Source: Actinomycetaceae bacterium
Lineage (GTDB): Bacteria > Actinomycetota > Actinomycetes > Actinomycetales > Actinomycetaceae
Reading direction: 5' to 3'
Assembly: GCA_030527545.1 (NCBI GenBank)
Contig: JAUNAP010000004.1
Location: 115,552 to 179,551, forward strand
DNA: 64,000 nucleotides
Shown here: piece after piece, positions 52,569-62,010 of the stretch
How the letters are laid out: each line of letters starts with the position of its first letter
How positions within the stretch are numbered: the stretch's first letter is position 1
Position numbers and translations under genes: made by a program
Notes under the pieces: model-generated
What the model saw: the letters and a program-made list of their open reading frames with translations, nothing else
Told to the model about the DNA's origin: nothing
Database searches by the model: none

Positions 52569-54260
52569 TCACACCTCAACGACGACGGGTACGATCATGG
52601 GGCGCCGTCTCAGTCGGCGCGCAATCCAGCGTCCTAGCGCGCGTCGAGCGGCCTGTTGCATTTTGTAGGTGTCCACATTGCCGGGTTCGGCCGATTCTTG
52701 AAGGGCAGCCGTCACGTCTCCGAGGACCTCGCGGAAGACTGCGTCGTCTTCTGCCATTCCGCGCGCGGTGATGTGGGGGCCTGCGATGATGTGGCCGCTG
52801 TCGGCGTCAACGGCAGCGTAAATCGAGACGAAACCCTCCTCCCCGAGAGTCAACCGCGTCTTGAGCTGGTCGTCATCGATCTCGCCGATCGAGTGTCCGT
52901 CGACGTAGACGTATTCGCACGGAACCTGGCCGGCTATGCGCACCTTACCGTCGGTGAGGTCAACGACGACACCGTCTTCGGCCAGGGCGATCGCGTCCGG
53001 GTCGACTCCGGTCGAGACCGCGAGCGCGCCGTTGGCGATGAGGTGGCGGATCTCGCCGTGCATCGGCATGACGTTGGCGGGCTGAACGATGTTGTAGGCG
53101 TAGAGCAATTCCCCGGCCGCCGCGTGCCCCGACACGTGAACCTTCGCGTTGTCGCGATGGACGACGTGAACACCCAGCCTCATGAGCGCGTTAATCACCC
53201 GGTACACGGCATTTTCGTTGCCCGGGATGAGCGAGGAGGCCAGCACGACGGTGTCGTTTTCTTCGAGTTCGACGAACCGATGGGTTCCTTGCGCCATGCG
53301 CGCGAGGGCGGCCATGGGTTCGCCCTGCGAGCCGGTGGCCATGTAGACGCGGCGCTCGGGCGGGAGCTTGTGGGCCTCGCGCCCATCGACGAGCACGCCG
53401 TCGGGGATCGTGAGGAAGCCAAGCTCAGCGGCGATGCGCATGTTACGTTCCATCGACCGCCCGACGAGGCACACTCGTCTACCAACGGACGCAGCGGCGT
53501 TGAGTACCTGCTGGACCCGGTGGACGTGAGAGGCGAAGGAGGCGACGACGATTTGGCGTGGGGCGTCTCGGAAGACGTTGCGCAAAACCGGTCCGATCTC
53601 GCGCTCAGAGGTGACGAATCCGGGCACCTCAGCGTTCGTCGAGTCGACCATGAACAGGTCGACTCCCTCCTCGCCGACGCGGGCAAATCCGCGCAGGTCA
53701 GTGATCCGACCATCGAGCGGCAACTGATCCATTTTGAAGTCCCCGGTGAGCAAGGCGGTGCCGGCGGGGGTGCGAATGACAATGGCGAGCGCGTCGGGGA
53801 TCGAGTGGTTGACCGCGAGGAATTCGCACGCAAATGATTCGAGGCTGAGCTCGTCGCCCTCAGCCACGACGTGAATATTGTCGGTGGGAAGCCTGTGTTC
53901 CTTGAGTTTGGCTTCAAGGAAGGACGCCGTGAGACGCGAGGCGTATATGGGAATGTCGTTGCGCAGTCTGAGGAGGTAGGGAACGGCGCCGATGTGGTCC
54001 TCGTGGCCGTGGGTAAGGAGGAGTCCCACGACGTCGTCCATCCGCTCGGCAATATAGGAAAAATCGGGGAGGATGAGATCAACGCCGGGATGGAACTCCT
54101 CTGGGAAGAGCACACCACAATCGAGGACGAGGAGCTTGCCTCGATACTCCATCACCGTCATGTTACGGCCGACCTCGCCAAGCCCGCCGAGCGGGACGAT
54201 GCGCAGCGTATTCTTGCCTAGCTCGGGTGGAAGCGACAGATCCGGGTAGAGAGGTTTCAC
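52569..54260 (-). CDS. rnj: Ribonuclease J
   Basis: A 563-residue metallo-beta-lactamase/beta-CASP RNase with endo- and 5'-exonuclease activity in rRNA maturation and mRNA turnover. The metal site THGHEDHIGAVPYLL lies near 80-94 and LTGDFKMD holds another ligand. beta-CASP motifs such as DSTNAEVPGF, HVSGHAAAGEL and the C-terminal VVEV segment follow. ATG 54260 is downstream of dapA. The end nearly meets lysX. Confidence 0.95.
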   Translation of the reverse strand: MKPLYPDLSLPPELGKNTLRIVPLGGLGEVGRNMTVMEYRGKLLVLDCGVLFPEEFHPGVDLILPDFSYIAERMDDVVGLLLTHGHEDHIGAVPYLLRLRNDIPIYASRLTASFLEAKLKEHRLPTDNIHVVAEGDELSLESFACEFLAVNHSIPDALAIVIRTPAGTALLTGDFKMDQLPLDGRITDLRGFARVGEEGVDLFMVDSTNAEVPGFVTSEREIGPVLRNVFRDAPRQIVVASFASHVHRVQQVLNAAASVGRRVCLVGRSMERNMRIAAELGFLTIPDGVLVDGREAHKLPPERRVYMATGSQGEPMAALARMAQGTHRFVELEENDTVVLASSLIPGNENAVYRVINALMRLGVHVVHRDNAKVHVSGHAAAGELLYAYNIVQPANVMPMHGEIRHLIANGALAVSTGVDPDAIALAEDGVVVDLTDGKVRIAGQVPCEYVYVDGHSIGEIDDDQLKTRLTLGEEGFVSIYAAVDADSGHIIAGPHITARGMAEDDAVFREVLGDVTAALQESAEPGNVDTYKMQQAARRALGRWIARRLRRRPMIVPVVVEV

Positions 54261-54312
54261 GGACCCTATTGTGTCATGCTTGCCGCCTCACCTCACGGGG
54301 CCGGCCACGGCA

Positions 54313-55206
54313 TTAGCCAAGAAGGCCGGCGTTAGTGAGGGCGACCTCGAGAGCACTGAGCTCTTGAGGGGTCGCCTCGACGAGGGGCAGCCTCACCGTA
54401 GGTGTTGCAATGATGCCCATCATGGCGAGAGCGTGTTTGGCCATGACGGCGCCCTGTCCGCCTCCCATGATCGCCTCGACGACGGGACGTACCTCGGTGG
54501 AGATCGCACGGGCCCGCGCATAGTCTCCTGCCTCACCGGCGTCGATCATGTCACGGTAGCGGCCGGGAATGACATGAGCGACAACCGAGATGAGACCCTG
54601 AGCACCGTGGGCGAGCCAGGAGTAGTTGAGCGCGTCGTCGCCGGAGTAGTAGTCGAGGCCGGTCCTCTCGGCGCGCGCAGCACCGCGAACAACGTCGCCG
54701 GTTGCGTCTTTGACCGCGACGACCTGGTCGAGCTGGGCGAGTTCGTCGAGGGCCTCGTCGGAAAACGCAAGCCCGGTGCGGCCGGGAATGTCGTAGAGGA
54801 CAACCGGCAGGTCGCTCGACTCGACGACGGCCTTGACGTGGGCGACGAGACCGCGTTGCGAGGGACGGTTGTAGTAGGGGCTGACGACGAGGAGGGCATC
54901 GGCACCGGCTTCTTGTGCCGAGGCGGCCATCGCCTGGGCGTGGACGGTGTCATTGGAGCCGGCGCCGGCGAGAATGCACACGTCGGGGCCGATGGCGGCG
55001 CGCACTGTTTCGATGAGGATTTCTTTCTCCGGCCGGTGGGTAGTCGGAGACTCCCCCGTGGTCCCCGATACGAGGATCGTGTCGCATCCCCCGTCGACGA
55101 GGTGTCTCGCCAGCCGCGCAGTCGAGTCGAGATCAAGGGTGCCATCGGTGCTCATGGGGGTGACCATGGCGGGCGCGAGGGCTCCTAGCGTGGGTCGTGT
55201 CGTCAT
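54313..55206 (-). CDS. dapA: 4-hydroxy-tetrahydrodipicolinate synthase
   Basis: A 297-residue TIM-barrel lyase that condenses pyruvate and aspartate semialdehyde, the first step of the DAP/lysine branch. The catalytic Lys lies in VVAVKDATGD, the Tyr relay in VVSPYYNRPSQ, and LYDIPGRTG and GTTGESPTT are also visible. ATG 55206 has GGAGAC upstream and overlaps the GNAT stop by 4 bp. It is separated from dapB only by that GNAT gene. Confidence 0.95.
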   Translation of the reverse strand: MTTRPTLGALAPAMVTPMSTDGTLDLDSTARLARHLVDGGCDTILVSGTTGESPTTHRPEKEILIETVRAAIGPDVCILAGAGSNDTVHAQAMAASAQEAGADALLVVSPYYNRPSQRGLVAHVKAVVESSDLPVVLYDIPGRTGLAFSDEALDELAQLDQVVAVKDATGDVVRGAARAERTGLDYYSGDDALNYSWLAHGAQGLISVVAHVIPGRYRDMIDAGEAGDYARARAISTEVRPVVEAIMGGGQGAVMAKHALAMMGIIATPTVRLPLVEATPQELSALEVALTNAGLLG

Positions 55207-55784
55207 GAGACGTCTCCTTCGTTGGTGTCGAGCAGCGTGTACCACAGGTGTTGGGTGAGCGTCTCCCCGCCCGCCGCGAGTTTTCTGCTAATCCCTGCGG
55301 GACCAAATCCCGCGCCTGCAAAAAGCTCGGTGTGCCAGTCGTCCCCGGGAAGTATCCAGGCGAAAAGCCGAAGGAAATGGCTCCGGCGTGCGAGTTCAGC
55401 CGCGGCGTTGACGAGCCGGTCCTCGTGTCCCTCCCCTCGTCGAGACACGGCTACCTCGAGGGCGAGCAGCTCACCGGTGGGGACGTTGGCGCTGAGCTGG
55501 TGTCCGTGTGGGATCTGCGGGCTCGCCGGCGCGAGAGCGGCGAACCCGACGACGTCACCGCGCCCGAGCGCAACGATCGTGTGGCAGCGCGGGTCGCTAC
55601 ACGATCGCATGCTGTCCTCCCACACGCCCGCCAGTTGATCGGCATCCGCGGGCAGTGCGATGGGTCCGCAGGCGTGCGCGGCGATACTCGCTGCCATGCC
55701 TTCGGCGTGGATACGTCCCATCGCGGGAGCATCCGCGCGTCCGGCCGGGCGCACGGTCGCGTCGGGCGTCGGGGCGTTAGTCAA
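55203..55784 (-). CDS. GNAT-family acetyltransferase
   Basis: A 193-residue protein with the GNAT fold. The N-terminal VRPAGRADAPAMGRIHAEGM and the acetyl-CoA-binding segment GELLALEVAVSRRGEGHEDRLV (R/Q-x-x-G-x-G/A region) are visible, with a central IVALGRGDVVGFAALAP strand pair. The substrate is unknown. It overlaps dapB by 8 bp and dapA by 4 bp, so it is translated with them; whether it acts in lysine metabolism is not shown. Confidence 0.8.
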   Translation of the reverse strand: MTNAPTPDATVRPAGRADAPAMGRIHAEGMAASIAAHACGPIALPADADQLAGVWEDSMRSCSDPRCHTIVALGRGDVVGFAALAPASPQIPHGHQLSANVPTGELLALEVAVSRRGEGHEDRLVNAAAELARRSHFLRLFAWILPGDDWHTELFAGAGFGPAGISRKLAAGGETLTQHLWYTLLDTNEGDVS

Positions 55785-56520
55785 GGTCGAGTACCTGATC
55801 GAGACCGAGGATGAGGCCGCGCCGGGGCAGCACGGCCCTCACCGCGTGAAGCACCCCGGGCATGAAGCTCACCCGATCGAAACAGTCGGTTCGCAGCACG
55901 AGCTGCTCACCGGGGTTACCAAAGAGCACTTCCTCGTGGGCGTTAAGGCCGGCGAGTCGGATCGCGTGAACGGGAACTCCATCCACGACCCCTCCGCGGG
56001 TCCCTAGGGCGTCGGTTTGCGTCGCATCGGGCATCGCCGCCATGTGGACGTGCTTGCGCGCCGCGGCGATACCGCGAGCGGTCGCGTGTGCTGTGCCGGA
56101 AGGGGCGTCGAGTTTGCGCGGATGGTGCATCTCGAGGACCTCGACGGAGTCGAAGTATCGGGCCGCCTTCTTCGCAAACTCCATGACCAGCACCGCCGAC
56201 ATGGCAAAGTTGGGGGCGATGAGGACGCACTGGCCTGCCTCGTCGGCGTGGGCACGAACCCGCTCGATGGCCTCGTCTGTCCACCCCGTCGTACCGACGA
56301 CCACGTTGATTCCAGCATCGAGACAGGCGTGAACGTTGCCTTCACTGGCCTGTGGCACCGTAAAGTCGACCGCGACGTCGGCACCGTTGAGGTGCTCGGG
56401 CGTGATCTCGTCTCCCGCATCGAGACGGGCGACGAGCTCCATGTCTGGGGCTTCGCTGACGGCTTGGCAAACCGTGCGACCCATGCGACCTTCGGAGCCG
56501 AGAACTGCGACAGAAATCAT
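55777..56520 (-). CDS. dapB: 4-hydroxy-tetrahydrodipicolinate reductase
   Basis: A 247-residue NAD(P)H-dependent reductase, second step of the DAP branch. The Rossmann motif VLGSEGRMGRTV starts at residue 6, the VDFTVPQASEGNVHACLDAG segment and the catalytic loop EMHHPRKLDAPSGTA are visible. No dapF is seen between miaA and hflX, where it often lies. It is the upstream gene of a dapB-GNAT-dapA block. Confidence 0.95.
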   Translation of the reverse strand: MISVAVLGSEGRMGRTVCQAVSEAPDMELVARLDAGDEITPEHLNGADVAVDFTVPQASEGNVHACLDAGINVVVGTTGWTDEAIERVRAHADEAGQCVLIAPNFAMSAVLVMEFAKKAARYFDSVEVLEMHHPRKLDAPSGTAHATARGIAAARKHVHMAAMPDATQTDALGTRGGVVDGVPVHAIRLAGLNAHEEVLFGNPGEQLVLRTDCFDRVSFMPGVLHAVRAVLPRRGLILGLDQVLDLD

Positions 56521-56553
56521 GTCCCCAGCCTACGACGGGGTCGACGGGCCCGC

Positions 56554-57879
56554 CTAGCGGTCCAGATCGCGGTCGGGGCCCACGACAACACTCGTGCGCG
56601 GCTCGTTGATGAGCTTGTGCGCCATGGCACGAACGTCCTCGGCGCTTACGCTGCGCATCGCGGCGAGATGGTCGGCGACACTCGTGTAGGCCCCCCGGGT
56701 GATCTCGGCCGATCCCAGACGCGACGAACGCACCCGATTATCGTCGAGCCCCAGAGCGAAGGAGCCACGCAGTTGACCAAAGGCATCGTCGAGTTCACGC
56801 TGGGTCGGCCCGTGCTCGGCGAGGTCGGCGAGTTCATCGATCATGCGCGCTTCAACCTCGTCGACGTGGTCGAGTTCGCATCCGGCGTACATGGCAACGT
56901 AGCCCGCATCGGAGTAGGCGGCAGGATACGCATAGGTCGTGTAGGCGAGGCCGCGCTTTTCGCGGATCTCCTGGAACAACCGTGACGACATACCCCCGCC
57001 GAGGATGTGGGTGAGCGTTGACAGCGCAAAGCGCCCGGGGTCGTGAACCGAAACGGCGGGCATACCCACGAGGAGGTAGCCGAGCTCGACGGGTTTTTTG
57101 AGGTGGACACGCCCTTCGGTGACGTGCCCGCGCGTCGGGGCACGATCGGGCCGCAGGATCGTCCCGTCGGATAGATCCCATCCGCCCTCGCGAAGGCACG
57201 CGCTCACGTGGTCGACGAAGGCATCGTGGTCGACGTTGCCGGCGGCCGTGACGACGAGCGTCCTCGGGCTGTACCACTTCCGGTGGTGTTCGCGCACCGC
57301 CTCGAGCGTCGTCGCTTCGACCTGCTCGACCGTTCCTCCGGTGGGTTTCGCGAGAGCTTGCGTATCTCCAAACAGGCGACGGGCAAACGTCTCGTGTGCA
57401 ACGTCGGCGGGGTCGTCTTGCGCAAGCCTGAGCTCGTTGATGATAACGCCGCGCTCAGTGGCGAAGTCCGACGCATCGAGCAGCGGCGACGTCACCATGT
57501 CGAGCAGCACCGACGTAGCCATCCTCGCGTCCTCCTTGAGGACGACGGCATAATAGTTCGTGTATTCCTTGGTTGTGGTGGCGTTCGATTCCCCACCAAC
57601 CCGGTCGAAGGCACGAGCGATCTCTGCCGCGTCCCTGCTGGGGGTGCCCTTGAAAAGCAGGTGCTCGAGATAGTGGGTTGATCCCTCGTGTCCGGAAGCC
57701 TCGTCGCGAGACCCGACGGGAATCCACGCGGTGATCGCGACAGAGGGAGACGTCTCCACGCGTTGGGTGAGTACGCGTACCCCACACGGCAACACGGTGC
57801 GCTGGATCGGAGTTGTCGCTTCCTCGATGGCGATGGTGCCAGGCGCGTCGGGCAAAACGGTACAAGATGCGCTCTTCAT
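56554..57879 (-). CDS. M16-family zinc peptidase
   Basis: A 441-residue pitrilysin/processing-peptidase homologue. The inverted zinc motif HYLEHLLFKGT (HxxEH) is followed downstream by the third ligand Glu in ESNATTTKEYTNYYAVV. A C-terminal inactive M16 domain begins near 195. In actinobacteria this gene normally follows pnp and precedes dapB, as here on the dapB side. ATG 57879 has GGGGGGC upstream. Substrates are unknown. Confidence 0.92.
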   Translation of the reverse strand: MKSASCTVLPDAPGTIAIEEATTPIQRTVLPCGVRVLTQRVETSPSVAITAWIPVGSRDEASGHEGSTHYLEHLLFKGTPSRDAAEIARAFDRVGGESNATTTKEYTNYYAVVLKEDARMATSVLLDMVTSPLLDASDFATERGVIINELRLAQDDPADVAHETFARRLFGDTQALAKPTGGTVEQVEATTLEAVREHHRKWYSPRTLVVTAAGNVDHDAFVDHVSACLREGGWDLSDGTILRPDRAPTRGHVTEGRVHLKKPVELGYLLVGMPAVSVHDPGRFALSTLTHILGGGMSSRLFQEIREKRGLAYTTYAYPAAYSDAGYVAMYAGCELDHVDEVEARMIDELADLAEHGPTQRELDDAFGQLRGSFALGLDDNRVRSSRLGSAEITRGAYTSVADHLAAMRSVSAEDVRAMAHKLINEPRTSVVVGPDRDLDR

Positions 57880-57897
57880 CGCCCCCCATCGTAGTGA

Positions 57898-57930
57898 GCG
57901 GGGCCCGCGAGAGCCACTCGCGAGCCCCGC
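57898..57930 (-). terminator. Hairpin between DUF5926 and the M16 gene
   Basis: GCGGGGC/GCCCCGC and GCGAG/CTCGC pair around a 2x2 internal loop and a 5-nt loop, in the 56-nt gap after the DUF5926 stop. There is no T tract, so it may be a weak terminator or attenuator. Confidence 0.5.
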
Positions 57931-57935
57931 CTCAT

Positions 57936-58796
57936 TCACCGCAAAGACAGCTGCCTGGAGACGATGCCTTGGCGAGCGTGTCTGGCGTCGACACTCAACG
58001 GCTGTGTGTCGGCGATGGCTTCGTCAAGACGCTCACGCAGCGCGGCAACTTCATCGGCGATATCGGCGCCCTCAACGGCGACGTCGTATTCCCACACGGG
58101 CGCGACGAGTCCGAAGAGCCGGAAAGCGCCGATGAAATGCGCCCGCCCGGGAATTGAGAGGGCGTCGCGGGCCTTGAGACGCGCAAGCCCGTCGAAGACG
58201 GCGTCTTCTTCATCGGGCAGGACGATCCGCAGGAAGTCGGGATCCATGTGACACAGGTACGTCGCACGCTGTCCGGCGACAGCTTCGCACGCGACCATCT
58301 CGTCGGCTGAGCGATTGATCGCCTCGAGCGCCTCCGGGGTCTTGTCTGCCTCGGCGAGCCAAAATCCGAGATCCGTATGTACCGTCATGTCGCCACTCGC
58401 GTCGCCGATAACTTCTTGCAGCCTGGGCGCGCGCTGGCGCAGGTCAAGGCCGTCGATCACTGTACCGGCCTCCGCGTCGAGCAGGCGCGAGACAACGAGG
58501 CCGAGGTCGTGCGAGGCGTCTTGTGTGCGTGCGCGAGTCTGGAGCGCCACCATGACGACACCGTCGGAGCGAACCATGCCCTGGACCGAAGACGGGCAGG
58601 CGGTCACGAACGTGACCTCACGGTCCTCACGGCCTTCCCGCAAGAGAGTCAGCTTCAACGAGGCCGCGGGCAATAGCTCACGCATCGCGGCAAATTCGAG
58701 TTCGTTGGCCAGGCCAGCAAACGGTCGCGGCCGGGGCTGGGGCATGTAGAAGGTAGAGGTTGTGCGGCGCTGCTTGCGTCGAGATTTCTTGCTCAT
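57936..58796 (-). CDS. DUF5926 protein
   Basis: A 286-residue actinobacterial protein. The basic N-terminus MSKKSRRKQRR is followed by PFAGLANELEFAAMRELLPAA, the DUF5926 family start, and the conserved LGFWLAEADKTPEALEAINR stretch. Related segments recall SecA-type metal-binding proteins, but the function is unknown. ATG 58796 is preferred because homology begins there. It is divergent from the iron operon; the 122-nt gap between them carries both promoters and a DtxR-like box. Confidence 0.85.
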   Translation of the reverse strand: MSKKSRRKQRRTTSTFYMPQPRPRPFAGLANELEFAAMRELLPAASLKLTLLREGREDREVTFVTACPSSVQGMVRSDGVVMVALQTRARTQDASHDLGLVVSRLLDAEAGTVIDGLDLRQRAPRLQEVIGDASGDMTVHTDLGFWLAEADKTPEALEAINRSADEMVACEAVAGQRATYLCHMDPDFLRIVLPDEEDAVFDGLARLKARDALSIPGRAHFIGAFRLFGLVAPVWEYDVAVEGADIADEVAALRERLDEAIADTQPLSVDARHARQGIVSRQLSLR

Positions 58797-58884
58797 CCCC
58801 CTAGTGTGACACGGCCGCGCGAGGGCTGAGGTCCCCATTAGCTCCTCAACCACCATCGCGCTAGACTTAAAAGCCGAACCTTAT

Positions 58885-58903
58885 TTAGTATTGCCTTCCC
58901 AAA
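58885..58903 (+). promoter_or_regulatory. Possible DtxR/IdeR iron box
   Basis: TTAGTATTGCCTTCCCAAA matches 13 of 19 positions of the DtxR consensus TTAGGTTAGCCTAACCTAA, conserved at both ends and the GCCT core. It lies 15 nt ahead of the fepB-like start, where it could block transcription when iron is sufficient. The match is imperfect, so this is tentative. Confidence 0.5.
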
Positions 58904-58918
58904 CTATGAGGAGTTTCT

Positions 58919-59923
58919 GTGCGTTCGTTAGCGATGCGGATAACGGGTCTCGCCGCCGTTTGCGCAACCCTTATCGGGGTGTGCGCCTGTTCACCGACGT
59001 CTTCTTCCTCGCCCTCAAGCGAATCGACGACCGCCCAGCAGCAGGGTCACTGGCCGCGCACCATCACCCACGAACTCGGCGAGACCACTCTCGATCATCA
59101 GCCCAAGCGAATCGTCAACACCGCTTTATCGGCAACAGGTACGCTCCTCGCTCTCGAGGCACCTGTCGTCGCCACCGCGGCAACCACCCCCTCCGATGTC
59201 ACCGACGACAAGGGGTTCTTTAGCCAATGGGCGAAAACTGCCGACGCTAAGGGCGTGGAAGTCCTCTATCCGGGGCTCGAGTTCGATCTCGAAGCCGTCA
59301 TCGCCACCCAACCCGATCTCGTGATCGTGTCGGTCTCGGGCGCCGACTCCGTCTCCGATCACTACCAGCAGCTTGCCGAGAAGTTCCCGACAGTCGCCAT
59401 CGACTACTCGAAACACTCCTGGCAGGAGTTGGCTCGTGAACTCGGCGACATCCTCGGACTCGAAGACAACGCAGCCCGAGCGATCGACGATTTCGACCGC
59501 TACGTGTCGCAGAAAAAGGCGAGCGTGAGCGAGTCTGCCGGCACAGCGACCATCGTTTCCTACAACGGGCCGGGCGAAGAACAAGGAGTCGCGAAGCTGA
59601 CCGGTCCGCACTCCAAACTCCTGTCCGCCCTGGGCTACGACGTGAAGGAAGCGCCCTCGAATCTCGACACCTCCACCCAAGCGCGACAGGATTTTGCGTT
59701 CATGTCCTACGAAAACCTCACGAAGGGCATCGAGGGAGACACCGTTTTCCTCTTCTCCGCCGATGAGGATAAGGTCGATTCCTTCCTCGCCGATCCGCTC
59801 ATGGCCGACCTGCCCGCCGTCAAGAATCGTCGCGTCTATCCGCTCGGTGTCACGTCGTTCCGTCTCGACCCCTATTCAGCTCGCGAGACGGTAGACGCCG
59901 TCGTGGCGGCCTCCGCTCGCTAA
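58919..59923 (+). CDS. fepB: Ferric catecholate siderophore-binding lipoprotein (FepB-like)
   Basis: A 334-residue substrate-binding lipoprotein. The signal peptide (1-21) leads to a lipobox-like segment with Cys22 and Cys24. The mature protein closely follows E. coli FepB motifs: WPRTITHELGETTL, PKRIVNTALSATGTLLAL, ATTPSDVTDDKGFFSQWAK, and the C-terminal RRVYPLGVTSFRLDPYSA. It should bring ferric enterobactin-like catecholates to the permease. GTG 58919 has GAGGAG upstream. First gene of the fep-like operon; a DtxR-like box precedes it. Confidence 0.93.
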   Translation: MRSLAMRITGLAAVCATLIGVCACSPTSSSSPSSESTTAQQQGHWPRTITHELGETTLDHQPKRIVNTALSATGTLLALEAPVVATAATTPSDVTDDKGFFSQWAKTADAKGVEVLYPGLEFDLEAVIATQPDLVIVSVSGADSVSDHYQQLAEKFPTVAIDYSKHSWQELARELGDILGLEDNAARAIDDFDRYVSQKKASVSESAGTATIVSYNGPGEEQGVAKLTGPHSKLLSALGYDVKEAPSNLDTSTQARQDFAFMSYENLTKGIEGDTVFLFSADEDKVDSFLADPLMADLPAVKNRRVYPLGVTSFRLDPYSARETVDAVVAASAR

Positions 59924-59932
59924 GCGACGACG

Positions 59933-60949
59933 ATGTCGGGCTTACCACCTGCTCGCGAGCATCGACGCGGAATCGGCATGACGATCCTGGCGATGGCGGC
60001 CATCGCCTTAGCTATCGGCAGCGTCTTCGTGGGGTCGCGCACCATTGCTCCGCACGCGATCGTCGATGCCCTCGTCAGCCCCCACGGTGGTGACGATGCT
60101 CTTGTCGTCTGGCATTCCCGTCTCCCCAGGGCCGTTATCGCCTTGTGTGCAGGCGGATGCCTCGGGATGGCCGGAGCACTCATGCAGTCGTTGACGCGCA
60201 ATGCTCTCGCAGAACCGGGGACCCTGGGCATCAATTCGGGAGCTGCGGCCGGCGTTGTTTGTGCGCTCCTCCAGGGCAACGCGACCATCGAAACCTATGT
60301 GTGGTTCAGCTTCGCGGGAAGCGCACTCGCCGCCGTCTTGGTCCATCGGCTCGGTCGTGCCCACGAAGCCGGCCACAACCCTGTGCGCCTCGTACTCGCG
60401 GGCGCGGGAGTGTCGGTCACGTTGGGGTCCTTCACGACCTTGGGCATCCTGGCCGGTCCTCAAAGCGTTTTTTCCGGCATGCGCAGTTGGGCGACAGGAT
60501 CCCTTGAGGGCCGCGGATGGGATGTTGTCCCCATTCTCCTCGCTAGCCTTATCGCCGGTGCTCTCGCGTGCCTCTACCTCGCAGGCTCGCTCAACTCGAC
60601 GACTCTCGGGGCCGAGATGGGGCGGAGCCTTGGCGTCAATATCCCGCTGACGTGGGGCCTAACGAACGTGACGATCATCGTCTTGGCAGGGGCGGCAACG
60701 GCGGCGATCGGGCCCGTCGGATTCGTGGGGCTCGCCGCCCCTCACATGGCCCGCTACCTGGGAGGCACGGACCACCGCTGGCTGTTGTCCCTGTCCGGTC
60801 TCTTCGCGATGGTCGTGCTCCTCCTCGCCGATATCGGCGGCCGTTTGGTCGTTGCCCCCAACGAAATAGGTGCCGGGATTATGTCCGCCCTCATCGGTGC
60901 ACCCTTCTTCATCGCCCTCGTTCGCCGTGGAAAGGTGAGCGGACTGTGA
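59933..60949 (+). CDS. fepD: Siderophore ABC permease, FepD-like
   Basis: A 338-residue FecCD-family permease with nine to ten hydrophobic helices. The early RLPRAVIALCAGGCLGMAGALMQ motif and GPVGFVGLAAPHMARYLGGTDH, the loop that couples to the ATPase, are diagnostic. It starts 9 nt after the fepB stop and ends in TGATG with the second permease, so the two form a heterodimer by analogy with FepD-FepG. Confidence 0.93.
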   Translation: MSGLPPAREHRRGIGMTILAMAAIALAIGSVFVGSRTIAPHAIVDALVSPHGGDDALVVWHSRLPRAVIALCAGGCLGMAGALMQSLTRNALAEPGTLGINSGAAAGVVCALLQGNATIETYVWFSFAGSALAAVLVHRLGRAHEAGHNPVRLVLAGAGVSVTLGSFTTLGILAGPQSVFSGMRSWATGSLEGRGWDVVPILLASLIAGALACLYLAGSLNSTTLGAEMGRSLGVNIPLTWGLTNVTIIVLAGAATAAIGPVGFVGLAAPHMARYLGGTDHRWLLSLSGLFAMVVLLLADIGGRLVVAPNEIGAGIMSALIGAPFFIALVRRGKVSGL

Positions 60950-61998
60950 TGACCAACCGTCCCGATGCTCGCTCGATGATCCGATTGTCGAGCCGCTGCT
61001 TTGCCCTTGAGGTCGATAAACGCGCTCTCGTCGTCACGATGGCGTGCGGCTTGGTGATCGCCATGTTGACGATTCTCGCTCTTGGCACGGGGAGCTACGC
61101 ACTGACATCGCAACAGGTGCTCAAGGCCCTCACGTATGGCACCACCGACGATCGTCTGCTCGCCATCGTGTGGGAAGCGCGAGTACCTCGAAGCGTCGCA
61201 GCCGTTCTCGTCGGCCTCGCTTTGGGTGCTGCCGGCTGCATCTTCCAATCGATCAGCCGCAATGCCCTGGGTTCACCCGACATCATCGGGTTTACGACCG
61301 GGGCCGCAACCGGTGCGATTATCCACATCATCTTCATCAATGCCGGTGCGCTCGGGACCGCCCTCGCCTCCCTCATCGGCGGACTCGCTACGGCAGCCCT
61401 CGTCTACGTCCTCTCCCTCCACGGGGGAATCACCGGCGGGTATCGTCTCGTCCTCATCGGTATAGGGGTCTCGGCGATGCTCACCGCGCTCAACACCCTC
61501 ATGCTTGCTCGTGGGCACATCGATCTCGCCGTTAAGGCCCGCATGTGGCTGATGGGATCTCTCTCGCAAGCGACGTGGTCGACCATCGGACCGGCATCGG
61601 TCGCAACGTTCGTTGCGCTCGGGCTCATCTGCGCATGCGCACGAGCGCTCACGATCATGGAGATGGGTGACGACGAGGCGCAGCAACTCGGCGTCCGAGT
61701 CGAACACATCCGGCGGCTGAGTACCCTCGGTGGAGTCGCGCTTACGGCCTGTGCCGTCGCGATGGCTGGACCAATCTCGTTTGTTGCCCTAGCGGCCGCG
61801 CAGATCGTTCGCCGCCTCACCGCCTCGGCCCGTGTGCACGTTGTCAGCTCCGCCGTGATGGGGGCCGCCCTCCTGTGCGGAGCCGACCTCACCGCCAAAT
61901 CGATACCCGGTCCGATCGCCGTACCCGTCGGGATCCTCACCGGCCTCATCGGTGGCCTGTACTTCATTGCCCTCATCGCCCGCCAACGCTCGGTATAG
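60949..61998 (+). CDS. fepG: Siderophore ABC permease, FepG-like
   Basis: A 349-residue FecCD-family permease. Residues 1-27 are hydrophilic, then about ten helices follow. The family motifs RVPRSVAAVLVGLALGAAGC, SRNALGSPDIIGFTTGA and GPISFVALAAAQIVRRLTAS are visible. ATG 60949 shares its A with the preceding TGA. The second copy is diverged from the first in a way typical of FepD/FepG pairs. Confidence 0.93.
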   Translation: MTNRPDARSMIRLSSRCFALEVDKRALVVTMACGLVIAMLTILALGTGSYALTSQQVLKALTYGTTDDRLLAIVWEARVPRSVAAVLVGLALGAAGCIFQSISRNALGSPDIIGFTTGAATGAIIHIIFINAGALGTALASLIGGLATAALVYVLSLHGGITGGYRLVLIGIGVSAMLTALNTLMLARGHIDLAVKARMWLMGSLSQATWSTIGPASVATFVALGLICACARALTIMEMGDDEAQQLGVRVEHIRRLSTLGGVALTACAVAMAGPISFVALAAAQIVRRLTASARVHVVSSAVMGAALLCGADLTAKSIPGPIAVPVGILTGLIGGLYFIALIARQRSV

Positions 61999-62010
61999 AG
62001 AGGAAAGATC